Assembly: GCA_024235635.1 (NCBI GenBank)
Contig: JACKMA010000001.1
Coordinates: forward strand, 806,001-870,000
Source of the DNA: Zoogloeaceae bacterium
Lineage (GTDB): Bacteria; Pseudomonadota; Gammaproteobacteria; Burkholderiales; Rhodocyclaceae
Length of the DNA stretch: 64,000 bases
Direction of reading: 5' to 3'
Of the stretch, positions 37,156-47,127 are shown in pieces (positions within the stretch are counted from its first letter, which is position 1; the number at the start of each line of letters is the position of its first letter). The notes under the pieces were generated by a model. That model was not told the origin of the DNA. It searched no databases and worked only from the letters and a program-made list of their open reading frames with translations. Both the position numbers and the translations under genes were made by a program.

Positions 37156-38856
37156 TCAATCGATTCTATCATCGGCGGCCGAGCGCTCCCGCTTCGCGCT
37201 CGGCTGGCCGGCCATCGCCCAACGGTTCTTGCCGGACGACTTGGCGCGATACATCGCCGCGTCGGCAGCCGCCACCAGGCCACGTACATCACCGGCATCG
37301 GTCGGATAGCAGGCCAGGCCGACACTGGTCGTCAGCCGCACCTCCTGGCCGTTGAAGTGAAACACCGCTTCGCCGACACTGTCGACCACGCGCCTGGCGA
37401 GCTCCTGCAGATGGCTGTCCTCGCTGTCGGGCACCAGGATCGCGAACTCGTCGCCGCCGAAGCGGAACAACATCTCGTGCCGTCGCACCACCCGGCCGAT
37501 GGTCTCGGCCAGGGTCACCAGCACGCGATCGCCGGCCTGGTGTCCGAAATTGTCGTTGACCGGCTTGAAGCCGTCGAGATCGAACACCAATAGGCCGGTC
37601 TGCCGCGACCGGCGCTGACTCTCGGCGATCTCGCGGTCGAGTTCCTCATCGAAGCGACGGCGGTTGTAGAGTCCGGTCAAGGCATCGCGCTCAGCCTGCT
37701 GCTGCAGGATCTCTGCCGACCGCCGCGCGACCGTAACGTCCTCGAAGATCCAGACGCGACCGATCGTGATCTCCGAGCCTTCCCGGGTCACCACCACCGA
37801 GGAATCGGTGATCACCCGACCGTCCTTCAGGCGGAACTCGTAGGCCGCGCTGCCGTGCCCGCCATCGAGCACTTCATTGACGTGCGCCCGGTACGAAGAG
37901 GCGCCCGCCATCTGCTCCTCGCAGCGACCGAACAGCACCACGTCGCGCATGCCGAACAGATTCTCCTGCGACTCGAACCCCCACATCTGGAGAAACGCCT
38001 GGTTCAGGTAAAGCACGCGCTGTTCGGTATCCATCAGCACGATGCCGGGCCGAATCGCATCGAGCACCGCGGCCAGACGCTGGCGTTCATCCTTGGTGCG
38101 CAACAGGTAGTGCTCCGACAACGAGCGGGCCCGCCGCATCTCGGCCACGCTCTCGAGCAGCCGCAGTTCCGCTTCCTTGCGCGACTGGATCGGCTCGCCC
38201 GAAAGCCGCACGGCAGTCAGGCTGCCACGCCCGTCGACCACCGGCGTCCAGTGGCAGGCCACCCAGATGACACCACCGCCGCGATGCTCGAGCCTCACCT
38301 CGAAGCTGGTCGGCTCGCTCTCCTGGAAGGCCTGCGCCGCCTGCTGGTGGCAATAGGCCCGGTCGGTCTGATGCACCAGCAGCGCGACCGGGTCCTCCGC
38401 TTCGACGCATTCTTCCGGCGTGAAGCCCGCGATGTCGACAACCGATGGACTGATCCAAAGCAGGCGGCGATCCGCCGAGAACAGGGCCTCGAGGCCGTGC
38501 ACGGTGTTGGCGACCAGACGCATCTCGCGCTCGCTGCGCAGCAGTGCCTCGAGCCGCGCGATCAGATCCGCGGTACGCGAATCGAGCATCCGGTCGAGCC
38601 CGGTCAGCGGCTGCGGGGGCAAGGTGGCGATCAGGTCCTCGACATGGCGGCTGGCCTCGCGCCGGTGTCGTTCGCGCAGGCCGACGACGATCGCGGCGGC
38701 GGCAGCGGTCGCCAGCGCCGACCACGGCATGCGACCACCGTTGCCGACCGCGAAATGGACGACGGCGCCGGCGAGGATCGCCACCAGCAGCGCCAGCAGC
38801 GGCTCGACCAGCTTGTTCGGCGAGACGTGAGCCGGCAGTCGCATGCGGTGCTTCAC
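37156..38856 (-). CDS. Membrane diguanylate cyclase with two PAS domains
   Basis: 566 residues. Two hydrophobic segments near the N-terminus (about 16-37 and 43-60) anchor it. Two PAS regions follow (about 110-235 and 255-390). The C-terminal domain has RDALTGLYNRRRFDEEL and an intact RFGGDEFAIL active site, so it should make cyclic di-GMP. No RxxD inhibitory site stands out just before the active loop. Its start overlaps the argA stop by four bases (ATGA), an odd pairing of a signalling and a biosynthetic gene. Confidence 0.92.
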   Translation of the reverse strand: MKHRMRLPAHVSPNKLVEPLLALLVAILAGAVVHFAVGNGGRMPWSALATAAAAAIVVGLRERHRREASRHVEDLIATLPPQPLTGLDRMLDSRTADLIARLEALLRSEREMRLVANTVHGLEALFSADRRLLWISPSVVDIAGFTPEECVEAEDPVALLVHQTDRAYCHQQAAQAFQESEPTSFEVRLEHRGGGVIWVACHWTPVVDGRGSLTAVRLSGEPIQSRKEAELRLLESVAEMRRARSLSEHYLLRTKDERQRLAAVLDAIRPGIVLMDTEQRVLYLNQAFLQMWGFESQENLFGMRDVVLFGRCEEQMAGASSYRAHVNEVLDGGHGSAAYEFRLKDGRVITDSSVVVTREGSEITIGRVWIFEDVTVARRSAEILQQQAERDALTGLYNRRRFDEELDREIAESQRRSRQTGLLVFDLDGFKPVNDNFGHQAGDRVLVTLAETIGRVVRRHEMLFRFGGDEFAILVPDSEDSHLQELARRVVDSVGEAVFHFNGQEVRLTTSVGLACYPTDAGDVRGLVAAADAAMYRAKSSGKNRWAMAGQPSAKRERSAADDRID

Positions 38857-40205
38857 AAGGCCTTGACCAGCACCTTGGATCGGCGCTGGTAGTTGTACAG
38901 ACCACGCTTCTGCCCAGGCAGGTCGTCCGGCCCGCCCTCGCGGAAACCCCGCTCGCGGAACCAGTGCGCGGTTCGGGTGGTGAGCACGAACAGCCGGCCC
39001 AGGCCGACGCCCCGTGCACGCTGCTCGATTCGACGCAACAGCATGTCACCGAGTCCCGAGCGCCGATAGTCGGGTTGTACCGCGAGGCACGCCAGTTCGG
39101 CCGTGGCTTCCTCGACGAACGGATAGAGTGCCGCGCAACCGACCAGGACGCCGTCGTGCTCGACCAGCGTAAAGCGGCAGATCTCCTGTTCCAGCAACTC
39201 TCGACTGCGCCGCACCAGGGTACCGTCCGCTTCCAGCGGCCCGATCAGGGAAATGAGCGCACCGACATCGTCCGGGGTCGCGTCGCGCACCCGGAACAAG
39301 GGGTCGCGACTGACCAGCGTGCCTACCCCCTGGTGGGTGAAGAACTCGAGCAGCAGCCCGCCGTCCTTGGCCTGGTCGATCAGGTGCACGCGGCCGACAC
39401 CGCGCCGCACCGCACGGATCGCGCACGGCAGGTAGTAATCCAGGTCCTCGCACAGTTCGGCGCCGGCAGCGAGCATCTGCTCGGCTTCGTCGGCGGTCAC
39501 CGATTCGATCAGGCGACCGGCGCCATCGAGCAATCCAGGCGCGTCGCACAGGTAGAGCAGCTTGTCGGCCTTCAGCGAAACGGCGACCGCCTCGGCCACC
39601 TCCTCCATCGGCAGGTTGAAAATCTCGCCGGCCGGCGAGACGCCCAGCGGCGAAATCAGTACGACGTTCTGCTGATCGAGATCGGCGGCGATCTCGTCCG
39701 CAACGATCTTGCGCACCGCGCCGGTGAAATGGAAATCGACGCCATCGACGACCCCCACCGGACGCGCGACGATGAAGTTGCCCCCCGTGACCCGAATGTA
39801 GCTGCCCGCCATCGGCGTGTTCGGCAGCCCCTGCGACAGCAATGCCTCGAGTTCGAGACGGGTCACCGCCATCGCCGACTTGACGCATTCGAGGGCGTCG
39901 GCATCGGTCACCCGGATACCGTTGTGGATCCGCGGCACCAGCCCCCGGGCTCGCAGCGCGGCTTCGATCTGCGGCCGAGCCCCGTGCACGAGCACCAGCC
40001 GGATGCCAAGCGCCGCCAGCAGATTGCAGTCGTACGCGAGCTTCTGTGCCATCTCGCCACCGGCGATCTCGCCGCCGAATCCAACGACGAAGGTCTTGCC
40101 GCGGAATGCGTGGATATAGGGTGCGGCCGCGCGCACCCAGTCCACGAACGGCTGGGTTTCGGCACCGGTGCTGACTTCACTGGTGTATTGGAATGCGTCA
40201 GGCAT
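38853..40205 (-). CDS. argA: Amino-acid N-acetyltransferase (N-acetylglutamate synthase)
   Basis: 450 residues, classical ArgA size. It acetylates glutamate in the first step of arginine synthesis. The N-terminal amino-acid-kinase-like domain (FVVGFGGEIAGG; LVLVHGARPQIEAALRARG) serves arginine feedback, and the C-terminal GNAT domain holds ACLAVQPDYRRSGLGDMLLRRIE for acetyl-CoA. The end is followed by the overlapping diguanylate cyclase gene. No other arg gene is near. Confidence 0.94.
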   Translation of the reverse strand: MPDAFQYTSEVSTGAETQPFVDWVRAAAPYIHAFRGKTFVVGFGGEIAGGEMAQKLAYDCNLLAALGIRLVLVHGARPQIEAALRARGLVPRIHNGIRVTDADALECVKSAMAVTRLELEALLSQGLPNTPMAGSYIRVTGGNFIVARPVGVVDGVDFHFTGAVRKIVADEIAADLDQQNVVLISPLGVSPAGEIFNLPMEEVAEAVAVSLKADKLLYLCDAPGLLDGAGRLIESVTADEAEQMLAAGAELCEDLDYYLPCAIRAVRRGVGRVHLIDQAKDGGLLLEFFTHQGVGTLVSRDPLFRVRDATPDDVGALISLIGPLEADGTLVRRSRELLEQEICRFTLVEHDGVLVGCAALYPFVEEATAELACLAVQPDYRRSGLGDMLLRRIEQRARGVGLGRLFVLTTRTAHWFRERGFREGGPDDLPGQKRGLYNYQRRSKVLVKAL

Positions 40206-40283
40206 ACTCGACCTATCACGCGACGACGCAGAGGGCCATCATCGGCATTCTATCCGCTAGTTGCCGTTGCCATTTGCCGGACA

Positions 40284-41768
40284 TCACGCCAGTGCCGCCT
40301 CCAGTCGCTCGCAGACCGTTCGCAGCACCTTGATTCGGGCAAAACGCTTGTCGTTGGCCTCGATCAGGGTCCACGGCGCGATGTCGGTGCTGGTCCGATC
40401 CACCATGTCGCACACGGCCTCGGCGTAGGCGTCCCACTTCTCGCGGTTGCGCCAGTCCTCCTCGGTGATCTTGAAACGCTTGAACTCCACCGCTTCGCGC
40501 TCCTTGAAGCGGCGCAACTGCTCGTCCTCGGAGATGGCCAGCCAGAACTTCACGACGACGGCACCATTGTCGACGAGCTGGGCCTCGAAATCGTTGATCT
40601 CCGCATAGGCCCGGGTCCAGTCGGCTTCGCTGCAGAAGCCCTCGATGCGTTCCACCAGTACCCGGCCGTACCAGGAACGGTCGAAGATCGTGATCCTGCG
40701 CTGGCGCGGCAGCTTGCGCCAGAAGCGCCATAGGTAGGGCTGCGCGCGTTCCTCCTCGCTCGGTGCGGCAATCGGCACGACCGCGCATTGACGCGGATCG
40801 AGCGCCTGGATCATGCGCCGAATGCTGCCGCCCTTGCCGGCTGCGTCGTTGCCTTCGAACACGCAGATCAGCGAACGCGATGCGAAGCGCTTGTCGCGCG
40901 ACAACTTTCCGAGCCGCTCCTGCAACAGCTTGAGTTCCACGGAATAGGTACGCTTGTCCAGCGACAGGCCGAGATCGAGGGCGTTCAGCACGTTCCGCTG
41001 ATCGAGCTGGCCACGCATGATCGGCGGCTCGCAGGGCTGGCCGACGTGATCCGGTAGTTCCAGCCGTCGCCGAATCGACTGCAGCAGGATGTGACCGACC
41101 GTCAGCGAGCGGAAGCGGTCGTCGAGGCCATCGACGATATGCCACGGCGCCTCGGCAGTGCTGGTGCGCCGGACCAGATGTTCCGACACCCGCCTGAACC
41201 GGTCATACTCCTTGTACCGCCGCCAGTCCTCCTTGGTCACGCGCCAGCGCGTCTTCCGGTCCGACTCGAGGCTCTTGAGGCGGTTCTTCTGTTCCTTTTT
41301 CGATAGGTGGAACCAGAACTTGACCAGCAGCGCCCCCTCGTCGACGAGCATCCGTTCGAAGCGCTGAATCGCACTGGCACGGTGCTCGGAAATCTCGTCG
41401 ACGATGCGCCCCTGGCCGTCATCGCCCTGCAGCGCCAGCGAATACCACGACCCGAACAGCAGGCCGACTTTGCCGCGCGGCGGCAGATCGCGCCAGAATC
41501 GCCACATCGGCGGCCGTTCGCGCTCATCCTCGGTCGGCACACCGTAGGCCCGGGTCTCGACATAGCGCGGATCGAGCCATTCGTTGAGCAAGTGAAGCGT
41601 CTCGCCGCGACCGGCGCCGTCGACGCCGTTGATCAGAACGATCACCGGAAAGCGGCCGGCTTCCTTGAGTTCGTACTGGACGTTCAGCAGGTCCGCACGC
41701 ATCTGCGGCGCATCTTCCTCGTAACGCGCCTTCGACACCGCGTGACCCAGCTCCGCCGATTCGAACAT
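40284..41768 (-). CDS. pap: Polyphosphate:AMP phosphotransferase (class II PPK2, two-domain)
   Basis: 494 residues formed by two PPK2 domains. Each shows the Walker-type loop, the DDR-like WRFWR block and a lid: N-half VDGAGRGETLHLL with PPMWRFWRDLP, C-half GNDAAGKGGSIRR with QPYLWRFWRKLP and FDRSWYGRVLVERIEGF. The N-half loop lacks the usual Lys (Gly-Arg-Gly), consistent with activity residing in the C-half. It phosphorylates AMP with polyphosphate. ATG 41768 follows GAGGGGGAG; the longer frame upstream enters rsmE. Confidence 0.9.
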   Translation of the reverse strand: MFESAELGHAVSKARYEEDAPQMRADLLNVQYELKEAGRFPVIVLINGVDGAGRGETLHLLNEWLDPRYVETRAYGVPTEDERERPPMWRFWRDLPPRGKVGLLFGSWYSLALQGDDGQGRIVDEISEHRASAIQRFERMLVDEGALLVKFWFHLSKKEQKNRLKSLESDRKTRWRVTKEDWRRYKEYDRFRRVSEHLVRRTSTAEAPWHIVDGLDDRFRSLTVGHILLQSIRRRLELPDHVGQPCEPPIMRGQLDQRNVLNALDLGLSLDKRTYSVELKLLQERLGKLSRDKRFASRSLICVFEGNDAAGKGGSIRRMIQALDPRQCAVVPIAAPSEEERAQPYLWRFWRKLPRQRRITIFDRSWYGRVLVERIEGFCSEADWTRAYAEINDFEAQLVDNGAVVVKFWLAISEDEQLRRFKEREAVEFKRFKITEEDWRNREKWDAYAEAVCDMVDRTSTDIAPWTLIEANDKRFARIKVLRTVCERLEAALA

Positions 41769-41835
41769 TCGCTTCTCCCCCTCTTGTCGATTGCGTCTCG
41801 TCGTCAGCCACCGACTCCAGGCCGACCGATACGGA

Positions 41836-42558
41836 TTAGAAATCCCCCCACAGCAACTGCGCTGCGGCGAGTGCGGCAAGGCCGGCGGTCTCGGTGCGCA
41901 GCACCCGAGGACCGAGCGCCACGCCGAGGCAGCCAGCGGTGTCGAACATCGCCAGTTCGCGTTCACTCCACCCCCCCTCGGGCCCGACCAGCAGCCGCAC
42001 GTCGCCGGCAGGTTTCGGCAGCGCGCTCAGGCGTCGGCCCGAATCCGGGCGCAGCACGAGCGGCGGCGCCTCACGGCTTTGCCCGAGCCACTGCGCGAGC
42101 TCGGCAATCGGCTCGATTCGCGGTATGAGATTGCGACCGGACTGCTCGCAGGCGGCCACTGCCACCTGCTGCCAATGCCGTTCGCGACGCTCGGCACGGT
42201 CGCCGGAGAGCCGGCTCACGCTGCGTTCGGCGACAATCGGCTGGATCGCTGAGACGCCCAGTTCAACCGCCTTCTGGACGACCCAGTCGAGCTTTTCGGC
42301 GCTGGCCAGCGCCTGCACCAGCACCGTTCGCAGCGGCGACTCCCGTTCCGGCGCCGACCAGCGCAACAGTGCGACGCGGCTCGCACGCCCGACCGACAGC
42401 AGCCGGGCCTCGACTTCACGCCCACTGCCGTCGAACAGCACCAACGACGCCCCGACACGCAGGCGCAATACCTTGGCGGCGTGGTGGGCGACCATGTCCG
42501 GCAGGTCGTACTCTCCGCCCTGCGGCAGGTCGGGCGGACAAAAAAAGCGCGGGATCAT
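41836..42558 (-). CDS. rsmE: 16S rRNA m3U1498 methyltransferase
   Basis: 240 residues. The N-terminal PUA-like part starts IPRFFCPPDL. The C-terminal SPOUT knot carries the SAM-binding signatures LLVGPEGGWSERE and LGPRVLRTETAGLAAL. VQALASAEKLDWVVQKAVELGV is the family marker. It methylates U1498 in the decoding region of 16S rRNA. It is divergent from the redoxin gene with only 43 bases between starts, so the promoters must overlap. Confidence 0.95.
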   Translation of the reverse strand: MIPRFFCPPDLPQGGEYDLPDMVAHHAAKVLRLRVGASLVLFDGSGREVEARLLSVGRASRVALLRWSAPERESPLRTVLVQALASAEKLDWVVQKAVELGVSAIQPIVAERSVSRLSGDRAERRERHWQQVAVAACEQSGRNLIPRIEPIAELAQWLGQSREAPPLVLRPDSGRRLSALPKPAGDVRLLVGPEGGWSERELAMFDTAGCLGVALGPRVLRTETAGLAALAAAQLLWGDF

Positions 42559-42601
42559 CGTGTTAGTATAAAACGCTCCCCTAATACAAGAAGCGCTTGC
42601 A

Positions 42602-43159
42602 ATGGTCCGGACGACGACACCGGTATGCGAATTCGGTCAGCACGCCACGCCGTTCGACCTGCCCGGCGTCGACGGCCGCCGCCACACGCTCGACAGCGCC
42701 CGCGGCACCAACGGTCTGCTGGTGATGTTCATCTGCAACCACTGCCCATTCGTCAAGGCGGTACTTGACCGTATCGTGCGCGACACGGCCGAACTCGCGA
42801 CGCTCGGAATCGGCAGTATCGCCGTCATGTCGAACGATCCGACCGACCATCCGGAAGACGGCTGGGACCACATGGTGCGCATCGCCCGCGAGCAGTCCTT
42901 TCCGTTTCCGTACGTGGCCGACGCCGACCAATCGGTGGCCAGGGCCTATGGTGCGGTGTGCACGCCCGATTTCTTCGGCTTCGATGCCGATCTAGCGCTG
43001 CGGTACCGGGGACGCCTCGATGCATCGGGCATGCAGCCGGCACCCGCCGATGCCACCCGCGAACTTTTCGAAGCAATGCGCCAGGTGGCACGAACCGGCC
43101 ACGGCCCCGAGCAGCAGTATCCGAGCATCGGCTGCTCGATCAAGTGGAGGGACGACTGA
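42602..43159 (+). CDS. Thioredoxin-fold redoxin with CNHCPFVK motif
   Basis: 185 residues of the AhpC/TSA-redoxin superfamily. The active-site-like motif CNHCPFVKAV occupies the place of the thioredoxin CxxC. Other markers are FDLPGVDGR near the N-terminus and AYGAVCTPDFFGFDADL. This subgroup is common in bacteria and not biochemically defined; thiol-disulfide exchange or peroxide reduction is likely. It has no signal peptide. The next gene starts directly after its stop. Confidence 0.82.
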   Translation: MVRTTTPVCEFGQHATPFDLPGVDGRRHTLDSARGTNGLLVMFICNHCPFVKAVLDRIVRDTAELATLGIGSIAVMSNDPTDHPEDGWDHMVRIAREQSFPFPYVADADQSVARAYGAVCTPDFFGFDADLALRYRGRLDASGMQPAPADATRELFEAMRQVARTGHGPEQQYPSIGCSIKWRDD

Positions 43160-43969
43160 ATGCCATCTGCATCGACACGGCTCGGACGGGCCAGGGCGCT
43201 GGAGTCGCTGGTGCGCGAGATCGCCCGCGACGAGATCCTGCCGCGTTATCTGAAAACTGCGCGCAACCGCAAGTCGGACGGCTCGCTGTTCACCGAGGCA
43301 GACATCGAATCCCAGCGCAAGCTTGCCGAGGCCCTGCCCAAGCTCTCCGCCGGGTCGGTGCTCGGCGAGGAGATGAACCCCGAGGAGCAGGCCCGCGTAT
43401 GGAAGGCCGGTCGCAAGGGGCTGTGGTGCATCGACCCGATCGACGGCACCACCAATTTTGCCAACGGTATCCCGTTCTTCTGCGTATCGGTCGCCTATCT
43501 GGTGGACCACGAGCCGCGCTTCGGAGTCGTGTACAACCCCGTGACCGACGAATCCTTCTTCGCCGCCAAGGGCGCCGGCGCTTTCCTGAACGGCGTCGAA
43601 CTGCCGCTGCGCTCGCCGGCGCCGGTGCTTGCCGATGCGGTCGCCGGCGTCGATTTCAAGCGCATCAGCCACCATCTCGGCGACGAATTGGCGGTGCGAC
43701 CGCCGTACTATTCCCAGCGCAACTTCGGCTCGAGCGCGCTCGAATGGTGCTTCGTCGCGGCCGGACGGCTGGATGTGTACATTCACGGCGGCCAGATGCT
43801 GTGGGACTATGCGGCCGGCCAGCTGATCCTGGACGAGGCCGGCGGGCAGGCGGCAGCGCTCGACGGCGGCTCGCTGTCGGCGGGCCCCGCGGTCAAGCGC
43901 GGCGTCGTTGCGGCCGCCACACCCAGCCTGTTCGTCGAGTGGCAGCGCTGGCTGCGGGCCCACCTCTGA
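43160..43969 (+). CDS. Inositol-monophosphatase-family phosphatase
   Basis: 269 residues. The metal-binding signatures are GEEMN (first Glu), DPIDGTTNFANG and the C-terminal WDYAAGQLILDEAGG. These fit the IMPase/FBPase/CysQ superfamily. Substrate could be inositol phosphate, 3'-phosphoadenosine phosphate, or a sugar phosphate; the region upstream of phosphoribulokinase makes a fructose-bisphosphatase-like role worth testing. The start codon follows the redoxin stop with no gap, so translation is coupled. Confidence 0.85.
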   Translation: MPSASTRLGRARALESLVREIARDEILPRYLKTARNRKSDGSLFTEADIESQRKLAEALPKLSAGSVLGEEMNPEEQARVWKAGRKGLWCIDPIDGTTNFANGIPFFCVSVAYLVDHEPRFGVVYNPVTDESFFAAKGAGAFLNGVELPLRSPAPVLADAVAGVDFKRISHHLGDELAVRPPYYSQRNFGSSALEWCFVAAGRLDVYIHGGQMLWDYAAGQLILDEAGGQAAALDGGSLSAGPAVKRGVVAAATPSLFVEWQRWLRAHL

Positions 43970-44064
43970 GCCCAACCGGTCACTTTCCGCCGCGGCATTC
44001 GGCCCGGGCAGCGCGCGCTGCCTGACGCGCCGGGCGGACCTATTTCGCATCTGGAGCGACTTCC

Positions 44065-44940
44065 ATGTCGATGAAGCACCCGATCATCGCGGTGACCGGT
44101 TCGTCCGGCGCCGGCACGACCACCGTCAAGCACACCTTCGAAGCGATCTTCCACCGCGAGAATGTCAACGCGGCGATCGTCGAGGGCGACGGTTTCCACC
44201 GCTACACGCGCGAGGAGATGAAACGGCTGATCGAGCGCGCCGAGTCGGACGGCCAGCGCGGCGTCAGCCACTTCGGCCCCGAAGCCAATCTGTTCGACGA
44301 ACTCGAGGAATTGTTCCGAAGCTACGGCGAGACCGCGACCGGCACCCGCCGCTACTACATCCACAACGCCGAGCAGGCCGCGCGCTGGGGGCGCGCCCAG
44401 GGCACGTTCACCGACTGGGAAGATCTGCCGGAGGGTACCGACTGCCTGTTCTACGAGGGCCTGCACGGCGGCGTCGTGTCGGGCAGCGTCGATGTCTCGC
44501 GCCACGTGGACCTGCTGATCGGCGTGGTGCCGACGATCAACCTGGAATGGATCCAGAAGGTGCACCGCGACACCCGGCTACGGGGCTATTCGCTGGAAGC
44601 GGTTCAGGACACCATCCTGCGGCGGATGTACGACTATGTCCATTACATCGTTCCGCAGTTCTCGCGCACCAACATCAACTTCCAGCGCATCCCGGTGGTG
44701 GACACCTCCAACCCCTTCGTCGCCCGCGACATCCCCTCGCTCGACGAATCGCTGGTGGTGATCCGCTTCAAGGATCCGCGCGGCGTCGATTTTCCTTATC
44801 TGCTGCGAATGTTGCACGACTCCTTCATGTCGCGCGCGAACACCATCGTCGTCCCTGGCGGGCGCCTGGATCTGGCCATGCAGCTGATTTTGACGCCATT
44901 GATCTGGAAGCTGATGGAACGCCGGCGGCAGTGGGTCTAG
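44065..44940 (+). CDS. prkB: Phosphoribulokinase
   Basis: 291 residues, the proteobacterial (class I) form. It phosphorylates ribulose-5-phosphate to RuBP, the committed step of the Calvin cycle. The P-loop is [13 protein letters not shown], with [16 protein letters not shown] and [10 protein letters not shown] as substrate and metal segments. Only 115 bases separate it from tkt. Its presence indicates CO2 fixation, or a past capacity for it, although RuBisCO is not encoded in this window. Confidence 0.94.
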   Translation: MSMKHPIIAVTGSSGAGTTTVKHTFEAIFHRENVNAAIVEGDGFHRYTREEMKRLIERAESDGQRGVSHFGPEANLFDELEELFRSYGETATGTRRYYIHNAEQAARWGRAQGTFTDWEDLPEGTDCLFYEGLHGGVVSGSVDVSRHVDLLIGVVPTINLEWIQKVHRDTRLRGYSLEAVQDTILRRMYDYVHYIVPQFSRTNINFQRIPVVDTSNPFVARDIPSLDESLVVIRFKDPRGVDFPYLLRMLHDSFMSRANTIVVPGGRLDLAMQLILTPLIWKLMERRRQWV

Positions 44941-44995
44941 GGCCCAGCGGGGACGGATCCGCGCCCGGCCCGGGGCCGGACGCTACCAACGAATC

Positions 44996-45017
44996 CCGGA
45001 ATCGACGATAATTCCGG
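44996..45017 (+). promoter_or_regulatory. Inverted repeat over the candidate tkt -10 region
   Basis: CCGGAAT (44996-45002) and ATTCCGG (45011-45017) form a perfect seven-base inverted repeat with eight bases between. GATAAT (45007-45012), a good -10 hexamer, lies inside it. No -35 consensus is evident, which would fit a regulated promoter. The bound regulator is unknown. Confidence 0.4.
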
Positions 45018-45055
45018 TCTTTTTCGAGTCGGCAAGAGCCGGCCGCGAGGATTCC

Positions 45056-47074
45056 ATGTCGTCTTCCGCTACGGTCAAAGCCCCCGCGTTCAACCCGCTG
45101 ACCGGTGCCATTCGGGCGCTGGCGATGGACGCCGTCCAGAAAGCCAAGTCCGGCCACCCCGGTGCGCCGATGGGCATGGCGGAGATCGCCGAAGTCTTGT
45201 GGCGCCACCACCTGCGACACAATCCGGCGAATCCCCGGTGGGCCGATCGCGACCGCTTCGTGCTGTCGAACGGTCATGGCTCGATGCTGATCTACGCGTT
45301 GCTGCACCTGACCGGCTACGATCTGACGATCGACGATCTGAAGAACTTTCGCCAGCTCCACAGCAAGACCCCCGGGCATCCCGAGTACGGCTACGCCCCG
45401 GGCATCGAAACCACCACCGGCCCGCTCGGCCAGGGCATCTCCAATGCCGTCGGCATGGCGATCGCCGAAAAGGTGCTGGCGGACGAATTCAACCGACCCG
45501 GTCACGACATCGTCAATCACCGGACCTGGGTGTTTGTCGGCGATGGCTGTCTGATGGAAGGCATCTCCCACGAGGTCTGTTCGCTGGCCGGAACCCTCGG
45601 GCTGGGCAAGCTGGTGGTCTTCTACGACGACAACGGCATTTCCATCGACGGCGACGTCGAAGGCTGGTTTACCGACGATACGCCGAAGCGCTTCGAGGCG
45701 TACGGCTGGCAGGTGATCGCCAACGTGCAGGGGCACGATCCGGCCGCGATCGAAGGCGCCATTCAGGCGGCAATGGCGGATGCCGGCCGCCCGACGCTGA
45801 TCTGCTGCAAGACCGTGATCGGGGCCGGTGCGCCGAACAAGCAGGGCGGCCATGACGTACATGGCGCACCGCTCGGTGCCGACGAGGTCGGCGCGACCCG
45901 CCAGCACATCGGCTGGAACCATCCCCCGTTCGAGGTTCCGCAGGAAGTCTACGATGCGTGGAATGCGCGGGGTCAGGGCGGCGCACGTGAGGCCGACTGG
46001 AACCGCCGCTTTGCCGCCTACGCCGACGCCCACCCCGAACTGGCAGCCGAATTCTCGCGCCGGATGGCGGGCGAACTGCCTGCGGACTGGGCGTCCGACG
46101 TGGCCGCGTTCGTCGGCCAGGTTACGCAGCAAGCCAAGACCATTGCCAGCCGCAAGGCCAGCCAGAATGCGATCGCCGCGCTGGCACCGGGATTGCCCGA
46201 ACTGATCGGCGGTTCGGCCGACCTGGCCGGCTCCAACCTGACGCTCTGGCCCGGTGCGCGTGGCGTCAGTCGCACCAGTGGCGGCAACTACATCTACTAC
46301 GGCGTGCGTGAATTCGGCATGGCGGCGATCGGCAACGGCCTCGGGCTGCACGGCGGGCTGATCCCCTACACCGCGACCTTCCTGATGTTCAGCGAATACG
46401 CACGCAATGCCTTGCGCATGGCGGCGCTGATGAAGCTGCGTCAGGTGTTCGTGTTCACCCACGACTCGATCGGGCTCGGTGAAGACGGGCCGACCCACCA
46501 GCCGGTCGAACAGATCGCGACGCTGCGCCTGATGCCGAACATGGACGTCTGGCGCCCCTGCGATTCGACCGAATCGGCGGTTGCCTGGGTGGCCGCGATC
46601 GAGCGCAGGGGCGGGCCGTCTGCGCTGTGCTTCTCGCGCCAGGACCTGCCCTTCCAGCCGCGCAGCCGCGAACAGACCGATGCCATCCGACGTGGCGGTT
46701 ACGTGCTTGCCGAGGCGGAAAAGGCCACGCCGGACGTGGTGTTGATCGCGACCGGGTCCGAGGTGGCGCTGGCGATGGCCGCCCGCGAACGGCTCGCAGC
46801 CGAAGGCATCTCGGCGCGGGTCGTGTCGATGCCCAGCACCAACGTGTTCGACCGCCAGGAAGCCGCCTACAAGGCCGGCGTACTGCCCGCCGGCGTCGCC
46901 CGGGTGGCGGTCGAAGCGGGGGTCACCGACTACTGGCGCAAATACGTCGGACTCGAAGGCGCGGTGGTCGGAATCGACCGCTTCGGCGAGTCCGCGCCCG
47001 CCGCACAGCTGTTCGAGGCCTTCGGCGTCACCACCGACGCAGTGGTCGACGCCGCCCGCGGTGTCGTTTCGTGA
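45056..47074 (+). CDS. tkt: Transketolase
   Basis: 672 residues. It moves two-carbon units between sugar phosphates using thiamine diphosphate. Signatures are [20 protein letters not shown] at the N-terminus, [18 protein letters not shown] with the cofactor segment, a [22 protein letters not shown] loop with catalytic His, and RFGESAPA near the end. It is followed after 53 bases by gap. This tkt-gap-pgk order is characteristic of betaproteobacterial Calvin/central carbon clusters. Confidence 0.96.
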   Translation: MSSSATVKAPAFNPLTGAIRALAMDAVQKAKSGHPGAPMGMAEIAEVLWRHHLRHNPANPRWADRDRFVLSNGHGSMLIYALLHLTGYDLTIDDLKNFRQLHSKTPGHPEYGYAPGIETTTGPLGQGISNAVGMAIAEKVLADEFNRPGHDIVNHRTWVFVGDGCLMEGISHEVCSLAGTLGLGKLVVFYDDNGISIDGDVEGWFTDDTPKRFEAYGWQVIANVQGHDPAAIEGAIQAAMADAGRPTLICCKTVIGAGAPNKQGGHDVHGAPLGADEVGATRQHIGWNHPPFEVPQEVYDAWNARGQGGAREADWNRRFAAYADAHPELAAEFSRRMAGELPADWASDVAAFVGQVTQQAKTIASRKASQNAIAALAPGLPELIGGSADLAGSNLTLWPGARGVSRTSGGNYIYYGVREFGMAAIGNGLGLHGGLIPYTATFLMFSEYARNALRMAALMKLRQVFVFTHDSIGLGEDGPTHQPVEQIATLRLMPNMDVWRPCDSTESAVAWVAAIERRGGPSALCFSRQDLPFQPRSREQTDAIRRGGYVLAEAEKATPDVVLIATGSEVALAMAARERLAAEGISARVVSMPSTNVFDRQEAAYKAGVLPAGVARVAVEAGVTDYWRKYVGLEGAVVGIDRFGESAPAAQLFEAFGVTTDAVVDAARGVVS

Positions 47075-47127
47075 TGGACGACGCTGCGGCAGACAGATTC
47101 CAGTGAGTTCAATTCGGGAGGATTTCC

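Noticed and set aside
44007..44022. Perfect palindrome GGCAGCGCGCGCTGCC before prkB, possible terminator
   Set aside because: It has no T tract and consists of simple GC alternation that is expected by chance in such DNA.
44825..46498. Minus-strand frame of 557 codons opposite tkt
   Set aside because: A shadow of transketolase with no family features.
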